Positions 1 to 8,940 are shown, numbered from the stretch's first letter. The stretch: DNA of 64,000 bases from Klebsiella oxytoca NBRC 105695 (GCF_001598695.1 NZ_BCZK01000002.1:372001-436000); one strand, 5' to 3'. The notes: generated by a model from the sequence alone, not told the origin. Translations and numbers: made by a program.

Positions 1-53
1 CGCGTATCGATGACACCCTTGCCGGGCTGGCGGGAACCTGCATTAAGCCCTGA
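1..53 (+). CDS. carbamate kinase-like protein, 3' end only
   Basis: Reading from base 3, the last 16 codons give RIDDTLAGLAGTCIKP and then TGA at 51-53. This resembles the C-terminus I remember for E. coli YbcF/ArcC-type carbamate kinase, which ends in a very similar ETLAGEAGTCI stretch. E. coli also has this gene just before purK, so synteny agrees. Carbamate kinase makes ATP and carbamate from carbamoyl phosphate. Only the tail is visible, so the assignment rests on a short match plus gene order. Confidence 0.6.
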   Translation, partial: RIDDTLAGLAGTCIKP

Positions 54-106
54 TGCACAGATAAAATCACGCGGCGAAGCAGACGCTGAAATATCCTGCG
101 CTCTTT

Positions 107-301
107 CCCCGGGGGCGGCGCTCGACGCGCCTTGCCCGGGCTACATGTTCGTGCGGTTTGCGGATTTGGTTGAATGGCTACGGGGCAAATGATGGTTGGT
201 CTGGTAGCCCGGCTAAGGCGAAGCGCGCCGCAAGCCGGGATTCTGGCGAAGGATTATGCCAGAGAGGTAGCCCGGACAGGTGCGCAGCACCGCCTCCGGG
301 A
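107..301. repeat. BIME cluster of REP-like palindromes
   Basis: Three imperfect inverted repeats built on a GTAGCCCGG core lie at 107-144 (inverted orientation), 201-243 and 267-301. The 201-243 copy is nearly identical over its first 19 bases to a copy at 33614-33653. The 107-144 copy matches 36382-36418. They sit between the 3' ends of two convergent genes, the usual place for enterobacterial REP/BIME elements. They may stabilise transcript ends or bind gyrase or IHF. Confidence 0.75.
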
Positions 302-316
302 CTATGGAGAGCTGGA

Positions 317-1384
317 TTACGCCAGCTGCGCCTGCGCCCAGAATACACCGCTGGCGTATTCCGGCGGCAGCAGCGGCTTCAGCGCTTCCAGCGTCGCGCT
401 CAGGCGATCGGTATCGCTGTCGGTCAGGTTCAGGTGACCGACTTTACGTCCCGGACGCACCTCTTTGTCGTACCAGTGCAGATGCACCAGCGGTAGCTTC
501 AGCCAGTCATAGTTGAGATCGGTACCGATCAGGTTGATCATCACCGACGGGCTGTTCACTACCGGCGGCGGCAGCGGCAGATCGGTAATCGCCCGCAGAT
601 GAAGCTCAAACTGGCTGATGGACGCGCCGTTCTGCGTCCAGTGGCCGCTATTGTGCACGCGCGGCGCCAGTTCGTTAATCAGCAGACCATCAGCGGTGAC
701 AAAACACTCCATCGCCATCACGCCAACGTAGCCCAGCTCATTCATGATCGCCGACAGCATCTGCTCGGCCTGCGCCTGCTGACGGGCGTTGGCCTGCGGA
801 AAGGCGACGCTGGCGCGTAAAATACCGTCCTGATGCAGGTTGCGGGTCAGCGGATAGAAGACCGTGCTGCCGTCCCGGGCGCGTGCGCCGACCAGCGACA
901 CTTCGGCGGAGAAGTTAATCCCCTGCTCAACGATACACTCGCCGTAGTTATCATCCGGCAGCTGCGCGGTTTCATTTTCCCGCAAACGCCACTGACCGCG
1001 GCCATCATAGCCGCCGACGCGGCGCTTAACGATAGCCAGCTCGCCGAGACGGGCGAATACCGTCGGCCATTCGCTTTTCTCCGCCAGAAGCTGCCACGGC
1101 GCGGTAGCGAGCTCCAGCTTATCGAACAGCTGCTTTTGCGTCAGACGGTCGGCGATAACCGGAAAAACGTCGCGGTTGACGAAGGCGGAATGACGCGCCA
1201 GCTCGCGGGTCAGCGCCGTTTCCGGCCAGCGTTCAATCTCTGCGGTAATCACGCTTTGCTGTACCGGCACCGCTTCCGGGTCGGCTTCGAGACCGACCGG
1301 CCAGACCGCAATACCCAGCGGTTCGCCAGCCTGGCGCAGCATTCGGCCTAGCTGGCCGTTACCGAGAACGCAAACTTGTTTCAT
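317..1384 (-). CDS. purK: N5-carboxyaminoimidazole ribonucleotide synthase PurK
   Basis: PurK uses ATP and bicarbonate to carboxylate aminoimidazole ribonucleotide to N5-CAIR in de novo purine synthesis, in the cytoplasm. The 355 residues match the usual enterobacterial length. The N-terminus has a dinucleotide-like LGNGQLGRM segment, and the ATP-grasp glycine loop GGYDGRG is at residues 124-130. The start ATG shares ATGA with the purE stop (4-bp overlap), so the two genes are translationally coupled in one operon that should be repressed by PurR. Confidence 0.97.
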   Translation of the reverse strand: MKQVCVLGNGQLGRMLRQAGEPLGIAVWPVGLEADPEAVPVQQSVITAEIERWPETALTRELARHSAFVNRDVFPVIADRLTQKQLFDKLELATAPWQLLAEKSEWPTVFARLGELAIVKRRVGGYDGRGQWRLRENETAQLPDDNYGECIVEQGINFSAEVSLVGARARDGSTVFYPLTRNLHQDGILRASVAFPQANARQQAQAEQMLSAIMNELGYVGVMAMECFVTADGLLINELAPRVHNSGHWTQNGASISQFELHLRAITDLPLPPPVVNSPSVMINLIGTDLNYDWLKLPLVHLHWYDKEVRPGRKVGHLNLTDSDTDRLSATLEALKPLLPPEYASGVFWAQAQLA

Positions 1385-1890
1385 GCCGCACCCCGCGGAT
1401 CCGGGTTATCCAGCACTTCATCGGTTTGCGCCTGGCGCCAGGCGCTGAGGCGCTGGTGCAGTTCCGCATCGTGCTGGGCGAGGATCTGCGCCGCCAGCAG
1501 GGCGGCGTTGGCGGCACCGGCTTTACCGATAGCCAGCGTACCAACCGGGATACCGCGCGGCATCTGAACGATGGAGTAGAGGCTGTCTACGCCGCTCAGC
1601 GCTGCGCTCTGCACCGGCACGCCCAACACCGGCACCAGCGTTTTCGCCGCAATCATGCCCGGCAGATGCGCCGCGCCGCCCGCACCGGCAATAATCACCT
1701 GAAAACCATTGCCTTGCGCGCCTTCGGCGAAGCTGAACAGTTTATCGGGGGTGCGGTGGGCGGAGACCACTTCGACATGGTACGGAACGTTCAGGGCATC
1801 AAGGATTTCTGCGGTAAACTGCATGGTAGCCCAGTCGCTTTTGGACCCCATCACGATGGCGATACGCGCCGAATTATTGCGGGAAGACAT
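1381..1890 (-). CDS. purE: N5-CAIR mutase PurE
   Basis: PurE converts N5-CAIR to 4-carboxyaminoimidazole ribonucleotide, the step after PurK. The 169-residue protein is almost identical to E. coli PurE as I recall it. It has MGSKSD at residues 14-19, the catalytic-region histidine His45 in SAHRTP, and a [11 protein letters not shown] loop. An in-frame upstream ATG at 1950 exists, but the conserved start MSSRNN at 1890 fits the family length. First gene of purEK; a PurR box lies 73-88 bp upstream of the start codon. Confidence 0.97.
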   Translation of the reverse strand: MSSRNNSARIAIVMGSKSDWATMQFTAEILDALNVPYHVEVVSAHRTPDKLFSFAEGAQGNGFQVIIAGAGGAAHLPGMIAAKTLVPVLGVPVQSAALSGVDSLYSIVQMPRGIPVGTLAIGKAGAANAALLAAQILAQHDAELHQRLSAWRQAQTDEVLDNPDPRGAA

Positions 1891-1962
1891 GCGTCTTAAA
1901 ACTCCTGTGGGTGTGTTGCACACTGCTTTAGAGGCCACAGAGAATAGCATGAACTCCCGGCA

Positions 1963-1978
1963 AGGAAAACGGTTGCGT
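1963..1978 (-). promoter_or_regulatory. PurR operator upstream of purEK
   Basis: On the minus strand the site reads ACGCAACCGTTTTCCT, which differs from the PurR consensus ACGCAAACGTTTTCCT at one position. It lies upstream of purE and just past the stop codon of the neighbouring membrane-protein gene. PurR with hypoxanthine or guanine should repress purEK here, as in E. coli. Confidence 0.9.
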
Positions 1979-1986
1979 GCGCATGG

Positions 1987-2316
1987 CTAGCCCTCTTTTG
2001 TCTCGTCGTGACTGGGGGCAACGCGCCGGTTATGGGCGGTGGTCGCGCTGGCAAAAAAGGTAAAAACCAGCACCACTCCCCAGGGCAGCATAAGAATGCT
2101 CATGACCAGCATGTAGATTTGCACAAAGCGCTCATCGTGCGGCCGCGTACAAAGCAGATAAATTGCGTAAAAATAGAGGATCCAAAGTAGCGCTGCGATT
2201 CCCAGCACGGTCAGCGAACCGAAGTAGATAAACACCAGACCAAAATAGCTGGCGGTAATCGGGCCGATGACGGCGATAACCATGCCCCAAATTAGGGGCT
2301 GACTCCATTTTTGCAT
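1987..2316 (-). CDS. small integral membrane protein, unknown function
   Basis: I do not recognise this 109-residue protein. It is strongly hydrophobic, with about two membrane segments in residues 8-55 and a further one at about 67-89. The C-terminal tail of about 15 residues is polar (RRVAPSHDETKEG). It lies between lpxH and purE on the same strand, and I recall no E. coli gene in that place. The gap to purE is only about 100 bp and holds the PurR box, so read-through from this gene into purEK is possible. The start is an ATG in a plausible context. Confidence 0.7.
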   Translation of the reverse strand: MQKWSQPLIWGMVIAVIGPITASYFGLVFIYFGSLTVLGIAALLWILYFYAIYLLCTRPHDERFVQIYMLVMSILMLPWGVVLVFTFFASATTAHNRRVAPSHDETKEG

Positions 2317-2421
2317 GCTCGTTCCTTGAGTGTGGTTTGCTGGAAAATTAACCTGGGGTTAAACGTCAGGACAGCCATTCTGCTGCCTGAAGAGTATTTT
2401 CGGAATAGTGCTTGCTGGAAC

Positions 2422-3144
2422 TCAGAAGGGGAACTGAATCAGTTCGACCTTTTCGGCCGTCACTTTGACCATGGAGCCTTCGTGATGCCATGCGCCCAGA
2501 ACCACGCGATATGCGGATTGACCGTTGGCTTCTAGCGGATGGACGGCAGGACGGTGCGTATGCCCGTGAATTAGCCATTGAACGTGATGTTTTTCCATAA
2601 CGTCAACGACCGCCTGCGGATTCACATCCATAATTTCCATCGACTTGCTGCTGTTAGCCGCTTTGCTGTCGGCGCGCATTCTGGCAGCGATACGGCGGCG
2701 GATAAACAGCGGTAGGGCCAGAAACAGGCGTTGGATCCAGGGATTGTGCACTTTCGCGCGAAACGCCAGATAGCCTGCATCGTCGGTGCAGAGGGTGTCG
2801 CCGTGCATAATCAGCACCTTGCGCCCGTAGAGGTCGAGAAGCTTCTCTTCCGGCAGCAGGGTCATGGCGCTTTCGCGGGCAAAGCGCTGACCGACGAGAA
2901 AATCGCGGTTGCCGTGAAGGAAGTAGCAGGGGACGCCGGAATCGACCAGCGCTTTCAGCGCTGAAGCGATTTGCCGATGCAGCGGGTTGGGATCGTCATC
3001 GCCGATCCAGGCTTCAAACAGGTCGCCGAGGATATACAGGGCGTCCGCCTTGCGGGCTTCCCCCTGTAAAAAGCGCAGAAAACCGGCGGTAATCGCCGGT
3101 TCTTCCGTTTGCAGATGTAAATCCGCAATAAAAAGTGTCGCCAC
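2422..3144 (-). CDS. lpxH: UDP-2,3-diacylglucosamine pyrophosphatase LpxH
   Basis: LpxH cleaves UDP-2,3-diacylglucosamine to lipid X and UMP in lipid A synthesis, at the inner face of the cytoplasmic membrane. The 240-residue protein shows the calcineurin-like metallophosphoesterase motifs in order: ADLHL at the N-terminus, [18 protein letters not shown], and HGHTHRP near the C-terminus. It starts 3 bp after the ppiB stop on the same strand, so ppiB-lpxH is one transcription unit, as in E. coli. Confidence 0.97.
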   Translation of the reverse strand: MATLFIADLHLQTEEPAITAGFLRFLQGEARKADALYILGDLFEAWIGDDDPNPLHRQIASALKALVDSGVPCYFLHGNRDFLVGQRFARESAMTLLPEEKLLDLYGRKVLIMHGDTLCTDDAGYLAFRAKVHNPWIQRLFLALPLFIRRRIAARMRADSKAANSSKSMEIMDVNPQAVVDVMEKHHVQWLIHGHTHRPAVHPLEANGQSAYRVVLGAWHHEGSMVKVTAEKVELIQFPF

Positions 3145-3147
3145 GAA

Positions 3148-3642
3148 TTATTCGCTGACGGTGACGCTTTTGATCACAACATCTTCTTTCGGCACATCCT
3201 GATGCATGCCGCTGCGGCCGGTGGCGACCGCTTTGATTTTGTCGACCACGTCCATACCCTCAACGACTTCTGCGAATACGCAGTAGCCCCAACCCTGCAG
3301 GCTTTCGCCGGAGAAGTTCAGGAAGTCGTTATCGGCGACGTTGATGAAGAACTGCGCGGTGGCGGAGTGAGGCGCCTGAGTACGGGCCATTGCCAGGGTG
3401 CCGCGGGTGTTTTTCAGACCGTTGTTAGCTTCGTTCTGAATAGGAGATTTGGTGGTTTTCTGATTCATGCCCGGCTCAAAACCGCCGCCCTGAATCATAA
3501 AACCGTTGATGACACGGTGGAAAATGGTGTTGTCGTAGAAACCTTCACGACAGTAGTCCAGGAAGTTTTTAACTGTTTCCGGCGCTTTGTCGTCAAACGT
3601 CTTGATTACGATATCGCCATGATTGGTGTGGAAAGTAACCAT
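3148..3642 (-). CDS. ppiB: peptidyl-prolyl cis-trans isomerase B (cyclophilin)
   Basis: PpiB is the cytoplasmic cyclophilin that speeds prolyl isomerisation during folding. From the ATG at 3642 the protein has 164 residues, the family length, and begins [11 protein letters not shown] as expected. The cyclophilin core motif [13 protein letters not shown] and the GTLAMART segment are present. The frame stays open upstream to 3741, but those codons are not conserved in the family. It leads the ppiB-lpxH pair and is divergent from cysS; the 173 bp between them must hold both promoters. Confidence 0.96.
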   Translation of the reverse strand: MVTFHTNHGDIVIKTFDDKAPETVKNFLDYCREGFYDNTIFHRVINGFMIQGGGFEPGMNQKTTKSPIQNEANNGLKNTRGTLAMARTQAPHSATAQFFINVADNDFLNFSGESLQGWGYCVFAEVVEGMDVVDKIKAVATGRSGMHQDVPKEDVVIKSVTVSE

Positions 3643-3815
3643 TTTTGCATCCTGTTCCGATGATTGTGGTGCCTGCACCCGGTGTCGGGTGAGATATAGG
3701 GGGCTGTTATAGCATAACCGCGAGGTTGGATCACCTTGCAATGTGTGCTGCTTCGGGGTTGAATTAAGGTTAGAATACGCGACTTATATCCACACACGTC
3801 TACACGGAATCTTCG

Positions 3816-5201
3816 ATGTTAAAAATTTTTAATACACTGACGCGCCAAAAAGAAGAATTTAAACCTATCCATGCCGGGGAAGTTGGCATGTACGTGTGTG
3901 GTATTACCGTTTACGACCTCTGTCACATCGGCCATGGCCGTACCTTCGTCTCCTTCGACGTGGTTGCGCGTTATCTGCGTTTTTTAGGCTACAAGCTAAA
4001 GTATGTGCGCAACATCACCGACATTGACGACAAAATCATCAAGCGTGCCAATGAAAACGGCGAGAGCTTTGTTGCGCTGGTGGACCGCATGATTGCCGAG
4101 ATGCACAAAGACTTCGACGCGCTGAATATCCTGCGCCCGGATATGGAGCCGCGAGCGACTCATCACATTGCGGAAATTATTGAGATTACCGAGCAGCTGA
4201 TCGCTAAAGGCCACGCGTATGTTGCCGACAACGGCGACGTTATGTTCGATGTCCCAACCGATCCGAACTATGGCCAGCTGTCGCGTCAGGATCTCGACCA
4301 GCTGCAGGCCGGCGCGCGCGTTGATGTCGTTGACGTCAAGCATAATCCAATGGACTTTGTGCTGTGGAAAATGTCGAAAGAGGGCGAGCCAAGCTGGCCG
4401 TCGCCGTGGGGCGCGGGCCGTCCAGGCTGGCACATTGAGTGTTCAGCGATGAACTGCAAACAGCTGGGCAACCATTTTGATATTCACGGCGGTGGTTCGG
4501 ATCTGATGTTTCCGCACCATGAAAACGAAATCGCCCAGTCCACCTGCGCCCACGACGGCGAGTACGTGAACTACTGGATGCACTCCGGGATGGTGATGGT
4601 TGACCGCGAGAAGATGTCAAAATCGCTGGGCAACTTCTTTACCGTGCGCGACGTCCTGAAGTTCTATGACGCGGAAACCATTCGCTACTTCCTGATGTCC
4701 GGCCACTATCGCAGTCAGCTGAACTACAGCGAAGAGAACTTAAAACAGGCGCGTTCCGCGCTGGAGCGTCTGTATACCGCGCTGCGCGGAACCGATAAAA
4801 CCGCAGCGCCGGCCGGCGGCGAAGCGTTTGAAGCGCGCTTCATTGAAGCGATGGACGACGATTTTAATACTCCGGAGGCTTATTCCGTGCTGTTTGATAT
4901 GGCGCGTGAGGTTAACCGCCTGAAAACCGAAGATGCCGCCGCGGCCAACGCGATGGCGGCGCATATGCGTAAGCTCTCTGCGGTGCTCGGTCTGCTCGAA
5001 CAGGAGCCGGATGCCTTCCTGCAGAGCGGCGCGCAGGCGGACGACGGGGAAGTGGCGGAAATCGAGTCTTTGATTCAGCAACGTCTGGACGCGCGTAAAG
5101 CGAAAGATTGGGCGGCGGCGGATGCCGCGCGTGACCGTCTCAATGAGATGGGCATCGTGCTGGAAGATGGCCCGCAGGGTACCACCTGGCGCCGTAAGTA
5201 G
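3816..5201 (+). CDS. cysS: cysteinyl-tRNA synthetase
   Basis: This class I aminoacyl-tRNA synthetase charges tRNA-Cys. The 461-residue length equals that of the E. coli enzyme. Both class signatures are visible: HIGHGRTFV near the N-terminus and KMSKSLGN at about residue 268. The zinc-site pattern is represented by YVCGITVYD near the start, then WHIECSAM and HHENE in the middle. It is monocistronic, divergent from ppiB, and followed by a good intrinsic terminator. Confidence 0.98.
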   Translation: MLKIFNTLTRQKEEFKPIHAGEVGMYVCGITVYDLCHIGHGRTFVSFDVVARYLRFLGYKLKYVRNITDIDDKIIKRANENGESFVALVDRMIAEMHKDFDALNILRPDMEPRATHHIAEIIEITEQLIAKGHAYVADNGDVMFDVPTDPNYGQLSRQDLDQLQAGARVDVVDVKHNPMDFVLWKMSKEGEPSWPSPWGAGRPGWHIECSAMNCKQLGNHFDIHGGGSDLMFPHHENEIAQSTCAHDGEYVNYWMHSGMVMVDREKMSKSLGNFFTVRDVLKFYDAETIRYFLMSGHYRSQLNYSEENLKQARSALERLYTALRGTDKTAAPAGGEAFEARFIEAMDDDFNTPEAYSVLFDMAREVNRLKTEDAAAANAMAAHMRKLSAVLGLLEQEPDAFLQSGAQADDGEVAEIESLIQQRLDARKAKDWAAADAARDRLNEMGIVLEDGPQGTTWRRK

Positions 5202-5219
5202 TCTCATTCTCTCTTTTTA

Positions 5220-5245
5220 GCCGGGGCCATCCCCGGCATTTTTTT
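5220..5245 (+). terminator. intrinsic terminator of cysS
   Basis: A GCCGGGG stem with a short CAT loop pairs with CCCCGGC and is followed by a run of Ts, 19 bp after the cysS stop codon. Confidence 0.92.
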
Positions 5246-5495
5246 GCCCTGACTCAGGCTAAGAAACGAAGCGCGGTCCTGATTTCGCCTTCGCACGCTC
5301 CCAACCAGCGGCTGAAGCGTTCGTCGGGGAGAAGTGGTGTCAGGCGGAAGTGCAGGTTGCCGGAGGCCGCCAGGGGACCGGCTGTGCTACAAAGGACGTG
5401 GTATCGGAAGATGGCGGCGCTGACTGAAGTGCAGGAAAACGAGAGACCATCTGTCGGGATGGGGGGACAGGCGCCGGTTGCGGCGCCTGAACGTT
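5246..5495. other. intergenic region between convergent cysS and ybcJ
   Basis: No convincing gene is seen. On the minus strand an open stretch ends with TGA at 5259-5261 and reads FRLTPLLPDERFSRWLGACE and a few more residues. It has no clear start and could be a decayed fragment or chance. A GC-rich hairpin (AGGCGCCG and its complement, about 5470-5490) follows the ybcJ stop and may end the folD-ybcJ transcript, although it lacks a T-run. Confidence 0.4.
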
Positions 5496-5708
5496 TTACT
5501 CGGTAACGGTAACGCTCTGACCTTCAAAGCTGACCGTCTGACCGGCGACGATTTTACAGCGTTTACGGGTTTCCACCGCACCGTCGACTTTGACCAGACC
5601 GTCGGCGATAGCGATTTTAGCCTGCGCGCCGCTTTCGCTCCAGCCTTCCAGCTTCAGCAGATCGCACAGTTCAACGTGCGGGTGTTTGCCTAAAGAAAAA
5701 TTCGCCAT
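5496..5708 (-). CDS. ybcJ: YbcJ, small S4-type RNA-binding protein
   Basis: The 70-residue protein begins MANFSLGKHPHVELCDLL and matches E. coli YbcJ nearly residue for residue as I recall it. It has the S4-like fold typical of RNA-binding proteins (KIAIADGLVKVDGAVETRKR). Its role is not settled; RNA binding is inferred from the fold. The start at 5708 is chosen over an upstream ATG at 5741 because it fits the family and follows folD by 1 bp, giving a tightly coupled folD-ybcJ operon. Confidence 0.93.
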   Translation of the reverse strand: MANFSLGKHPHVELCDLLKLEGWSESGAQAKIAIADGLVKVDGAVETRKRCKIVAGQTVSFEGQSVTVTE

Positions 5709-5709
5709 C

Positions 5710-6576
5710 TCAGGCCTCCTGAATATCGTGATACTCTTCACACGCCTGCAGCGTGTTCTGAATGAGCGTGGCTACGGTCATCGGGCCGACGCCGCCGGGA
5801 ACCGGCGTAATGTACGACGCGCGCGCGGCGGCATCTTCATAAACGACATCGCCAACCACTTTGCCGCTTTCCAGGCGGTTAATCCCGACATCGATCACGA
5901 TCGCGCCTTCTTTAATCCACTCGCCCGGAATAAAGCCCGGTTTACCTACAGCCACAATCAGCAGATCGGCGTTTTCAACGTGATGACGCAGGTTTTTGGT
6001 AAAACGGTGGGTTACGGTGGTAGTACAGCCTGCCAGCAGCAGCTCCATGCTCATCGGGCGTCCGACGATGTTGGAGGCGCCAATGACCACCGCGTTCAGG
6101 CCGTAGGTATCAATGTTGTAACGCTCGAGCAGCGTGACGATCCCGCGCGGCGTGCATGGACGCAGGCGCGGGGCGCGCTGGCACAGGCGGCCAACGTTAT
6201 ACGGGTGGAAACCGTCAACGTCTTTGTCCGGCGAAATGCGCTCCAGCACTTTGACATTATCAATGCCGGCGGGCAGCGGCAGCTGAACCAGGATGCCGTC
6301 GATAGCGCTATCCGCATTCAGGGTGTCGATAAGTTCCAGCAGCTCTGCTTCGCTGGTGGTTTCCGGGAGATCGTACGAGCGGGAGACGAAGCCTACCTCT
6401 TCACACGCTTTGCGCTTGCTGCCGACATAAATCTGCGATGCCGGGTTGCTGCCGACCAGCACGACGGCCAGGCCTGGTGCTCGAAATCCGGCCGCCACGC
6501 GAGCCTTCACTTTTTCCGCAACCTCAGAGCGTACCTGCTGCGCAATCGTTTTACCGTCAATAATTTTTGCTGCCAT
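5710..6576 (-). CDS. folD: bifunctional methylenetetrahydrofolate dehydrogenase/cyclohydrolase FolD
   Basis: FolD interconverts 5,10-methylene- and 10-formyl-tetrahydrofolate, using NADP, and so supplies one-carbon units for purines and formyl-methionine. All 288 residues line up with E. coli FolD. It has the catalytic-site segment [20 protein letters not shown] with the active-site lysine, the QLPLP loop, the NADP-binding [10 protein letters not shown], and [11 protein letters not shown] near the C-terminus. It leads folD-ybcJ and points away from argU. Confidence 0.98.
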   Translation of the reverse strand: MAAKIIDGKTIAQQVRSEVAEKVKARVAAGFRAPGLAVVLVGSNPASQIYVGSKRKACEEVGFVSRSYDLPETTSEAELLELIDTLNADSAIDGILVQLPLPAGIDNVKVLERISPDKDVDGFHPYNVGRLCQRAPRLRPCTPRGIVTLLERYNIDTYGLNAVVIGASNIVGRPMSMELLLAGCTTTVTHRFTKNLRHHVENADLLIVAVGKPGFIPGEWIKEGAIVIDVGINRLESGKVVGDVVYEDAAARASYITPVPGGVGPMTVATLIQNTLQACEEYHDIQEA

Positions 6577-6852
6577 CAGAGAGAGGATTCCATCTGTATC
6601 TTTACGAAAGGGGGATGGCGATATTTTGTCAGAAGCCAGCCTCGCTGTCAGTCTTCGTTTAAGATTTTATCTTGCTTTGGTAAGGCGACCGCTGCAATCC
6701 CTGCATAATCCTGCCGCGAGCGGAGCCAAAAAGCGCATGGAGTCGAAAGCAAAGTTACCGTGCATAAACATAAGGTTGAATAAACTTTATACTCCTTTCG
6801 CAGCTAAACCAGGCAGGTTGCACAGACAACCGCAGTTTCGCGGCAAAATACA
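6577..6852. other. intergenic region between divergent folD and argU
   Basis: About 275 bp with no supported gene; the frames that stay open are not gene-like. It should carry the folD promoter on the minus strand, which I cannot place with confidence. The argU promoter follows at 6853. Confidence 0.5.
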
Positions 6853-6880
6853 TTGACTCATCAGGCGTGGACCGTATAAT
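6853..6880 (+). promoter_or_regulatory. argU promoter
   Basis: A -35 box TTGACT (6853-6858) and a perfect -10 box TATAAT (6875-6880) are separated by 16 bp. A GC-rich discriminator follows, typical of stringently controlled tRNA promoters. The tRNA begins 39 bp after the -10 box. Confidence 0.85.
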
Positions 6881-6918
6881 TCCGGCGATTGCACATCACG
6901 AAGCTCCCGCTTCTCAAT

Positions 6919-6995
6919 GCGCCCTTAGCTCAGCTGGATAGAGCAACGGCCTTCTAAGCCGTAGGTCACAGGTTCGAACCCTGTAGGGCGTACCA
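6919..6995 (+). tRNA. argU: tRNA-Arg (anticodon UCU)
   Basis: The 77-nt gene folds as a full cloverleaf. The acceptor stem is GCGCCCT against AGGGCGT (first pair G-U), the anticodon loop is CTTCTAA with anticodon TCT, the T arm is GGTTCGAACC, and CCA is encoded. It reads the rare arginine codons AGA and AGG. Its place after folD matches E. coli argU, which is a known integration site for prophages such as DLP12. Confidence 0.97.
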
Positions 6996-7008
6996 TTTTG
7001 CAGTAAAC

Positions 7009-7032
7009 AGACGTTATTCTACGTCTTTTTTT
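7009..7032 (+). terminator. intrinsic terminator of argU
   Basis: AGACGT (7009-7014) pairs with ACGTCT (7021-7026) and a T-run follows, 13 bp past the tRNA 3' end. Confidence 0.85.
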
Positions 7033-7229
7033 ATGCCCTAAATTCAGTAGGTTGGCTGATTTCTGTGCGATAAGGTCGTTTATTATTCTGCCTGCTTAGC
7101 CATTATTCAGCCCTATCTGCTGGCGGAACACTACGTTGTTTTGACCAGCACAAAAATCTTTTACTTTAAATCTCCCCCCTGTATTCTGTGCAGCTGGATT
7201 TCTCCCAGCGACAATTCGCAGAGATACCC

Positions 7230-7913
7230 ATGGCCCGCAATCATGTTCTCTTCACCTCACTTTCGCGCCGTAAACGTCGGAGCGCGACTCTCAAAATCAA
7301 AAATCTTATCTACAAAGAGCGTGCTGTCTGGGGCGGCGTCTTCTATGACGAATGCGAACATGATGCGGCAGTTGCCAGCGGGGGCTGGACCTGGAGCGAT
7401 ATAGTTTTTCTCGGTCGTGACCCAGCCGTTTTCTGGAATGCGGAGATCATCACGGCGAATGTGGCTTTTAGCGATGAGATAGAAGAGGCTGCTTTCAATG
7501 AGGCGCTATTGCGGCTTGACGCTGCCAGCCAGCGTCAGGCAATGCATCTCGATTTCATACCAGATATTAATCGCGATGGAAAAACGATTAGCTATACATG
7601 GGGACGAAAGCCTCAACGGAATGACTCGCAGCTTGAGGGATTATCCATAAGTGATTTTGCCGATAAACGTGCGCGAGAAATTGCGCGTACTAATCCACCG
7701 CCAGTTTATTGCGGTTACCGCATATTGCCGGGCTACGCAGCAGGAATCGGCTTGAAAATGGTGGTTGACGCTGAAGTGCTCAGTCGGAGTGTAATTGAAA
7801 GCGCTATTGCTGATTTTCTCGCTCGCGGAGAACAAAACTGGTTTTCTGACGTGCCTGCCCTTGTCCACTACATTGACAATATCTACTGCAAACCGCTTAA
7901 CGAGGCATCCTGA
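7230..7913 (+). CDS. uncharacterised protein, first gene of the argU-flanking cluster
   Basis: From the ATG at 7230 (MARNHVLFTSLSRRKRRS) the protein has 227 residues; a GTG at 7188 would add 14. I do not recognise the family. The N-terminus is very basic, with RRKRRSATLKIKNLIYKER, which suggests nucleic-acid or ribosome contact. The rest is a mixed, soluble sequence with no signal peptide or membrane segment. It is followed at 86 and 27 bp by two small genes on the same strand, and a terminator closes the set. Codon use is ordinary. Function unknown. Confidence 0.65.
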   Translation: MARNHVLFTSLSRRKRRSATLKIKNLIYKERAVWGGVFYDECEHDAAVASGGWTWSDIVFLGRDPAVFWNAEIITANVAFSDEIEEAAFNEALLRLDAASQRQAMHLDFIPDINRDGKTISYTWGRKPQRNDSQLEGLSISDFADKRAREIARTNPPPVYCGYRILPGYAAGIGLKMVVDAEVLSRSVIESAIADFLARGEQNWFSDVPALVHYIDNIYCKPLNEAS

Positions 7914-7999
7914 GCGAGTCAATATGGCCCCATTGAACGCCAAAATGACTTTCTTCATATCCACGCGGTTGATGACCGCGCTCAATATGAGGAAGAACC

Positions 8000-8218
8000 A
8001 TGGCAAGAACCCGTGCGGAACGACGCCATCACATGCGTCGCATGAGGCATAAACGGCGAAACGACAACGCTGTGCGTAACGGCAGTCCAAAAGATCAGGG
8101 GCGCCACTATACCACTCCATGTTGTTGTTCCTGTTGGATGTGTGGGCACAAGCGTGACTGGTACGGACCAGGCATACAGGAGCAGCGCGCGCAGGCAAAA
8201 TATAAGGAGGACATATGA
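8000..8218 (+). CDS. small basic cysteine-rich protein (CxCxxC-type)
   Basis: 72 residues, with GAGGAAG 5 bp before the ATG. The first 25 residues are almost all Arg, His or Lys (RAERRHHMRRMRHKRR). The C-terminal half holds a cysteine knot, PCCCSCWMCGHKRDWYG, that could bind zinc. It resembles a scattered family of uncharacterised small bacterial proteins that I recall with a CSCxMCGNPR-like motif. The make-up suggests an RNA- or ribosome-associated zinc-ribbon protein, but this is inference. Its TGA stop overlaps the ATG of a two-codon minigene. Confidence 0.75.
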   Translation: MARTRAERRHHMRRMRHKRRNDNAVRNGSPKDQGRHYTTPCCCSCWMCGHKRDWYGPGIQEQRAQAKYKEDI

Positions 8219-8223
8219 GGTAA
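8204..8223 (+). other. strong Shine-Dalgarno with ATG-AGG-TAA minigene
   Basis: AAGGAGG (8204-8210) stands 4 bp before ATG AGG TAA (8215-8223). The ATG overlaps the stop codon of the preceding gene as ATGA. The single sense codon after ATG is AGG, which is read by the tRNA-Arg(UCU) encoded 1.2 kb upstream. Whether it is translated is unknown; it could also simply promote ribosome recycling toward the gene at 8246. Confidence 0.4.
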
Positions 8224-8245
8224 CTATCCATAGCAGGAACCTTTA

Positions 8246-8536
8246 ATGTCTGTTTTTAATTCACGAAGAGACCGCGATCGTAACGGTAAACCCAAACCAC
8301 ATTGCCATGTTGGCTATCCAGGGTTCGAAGGAAAGATGATGCACCATCGTCATCGCGCTTCCTGGCTTTGGCCCGACTTTAACACTTGTCATTGCCCGTC
8401 GACCTGGACGCGTATGTTTATGACCAGACCCCGTCGGGCGAAGGAGTTCGTAGCGCTCCGGCGAATCATGAAAGGAGGCGATCCTGACGGGATCTTATTT
8501 CCTCATCGCTCCAGGCCCTACGTGTACTATTACTGA
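8246..8536 (+). CDS. uncharacterised small basic protein, third gene of the cluster
   Basis: 96 residues, rich in Arg and His, with two cysteine-histidine patches (PHCHVG at about 18-23 and NTCHCPSTW at about 46-54). The C-terminal part, WTRMFMTRPRRAKEFVALRR then GGDPDG and a PYVYYY end, resembles a family of uncharacterised small proteins I recall ending in a Tyr-Tyr-Trp-like tail. AGGA lies 7 bp before the ATG. It follows the cysteine-rich gene by 27 bp, so the two are probably one operon. Function unknown. Confidence 0.7.
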   Translation: MSVFNSRRDRDRNGKPKPHCHVGYPGFEGKMMHHRHRASWLWPDFNTCHCPSTWTRMFMTRPRRAKEFVALRRIMKGGDPDGILFPHRSRPYVYYY

Positions 8537-8572
8537 GTCCGGTTTTTTTCCTTAAGGACGCAGAGTGCTGAC

Positions 8573-8600
8573 AAAGCCCTGGCAGAAAAGCCGGGGCTTT
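8573..8600 (+). terminator. hairpin terminator of the argU-flanking cluster
   Basis: AAAGCCC-T-GGC pairs with GCC-G-GGGCTTT around a 6-nt loop (one mismatch), 36 bp after the last stop codon. The T content afterwards is moderate. Confidence 0.7.
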
Positions 8601-8940
8601 CATCTTATTATTATTCTGAATCCGGACGTTATTATAGCGCTGTGGGCCACGCTTCATTATTCCCTGGCGTAAATCTCAAGGGAGTAGAAGGAGGGCTTCG
8701 TATCGAGAATAACAATCGTTTCAGAACGTCCCCGGATCTATGTAGCAAAAGGAGCTGTCTTTTCCGAATATGCGGATGCGTCTTTTTATTATTTGTAAAG
8801 CCGGGATATTCGTGCCGCTTAAAAGAATAACTCTCAAAAATGAGAAGCCGATCGTTTGAGCAGGACTTTTGTCCTCCGTACCTGACTTACCGCAGGATAC
8901 ACTTTCAGCATATCTTCACTAATAAAATTCTGGAGCTGTT
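8601..8940. other. intergenic region before the nucleoside-salvage genes
   Basis: About 340 bp without a convincing gene. A short inverted repeat, AGGAC-TTTT-GTCCT, lies near 8862-8875. The promoter of the phosphorylase gene must be here; I found no clear -35/-10 pair or Crp site by eye. Confidence 0.4.

Noticed and set aside
5590-6708. 372-codon plus-strand frame over ybcJ and folD
   Set aside because: Opposite to folD and ybcJ, both of which match known proteins over their full length.
6971-8940. Prophage or island boundary: duplicated argU 3' end
   Set aside because: argU is a known att site, but I found no integrase and no second copy of the tRNA 3' end downstream; GGTTCGAA near 8320 is too short.
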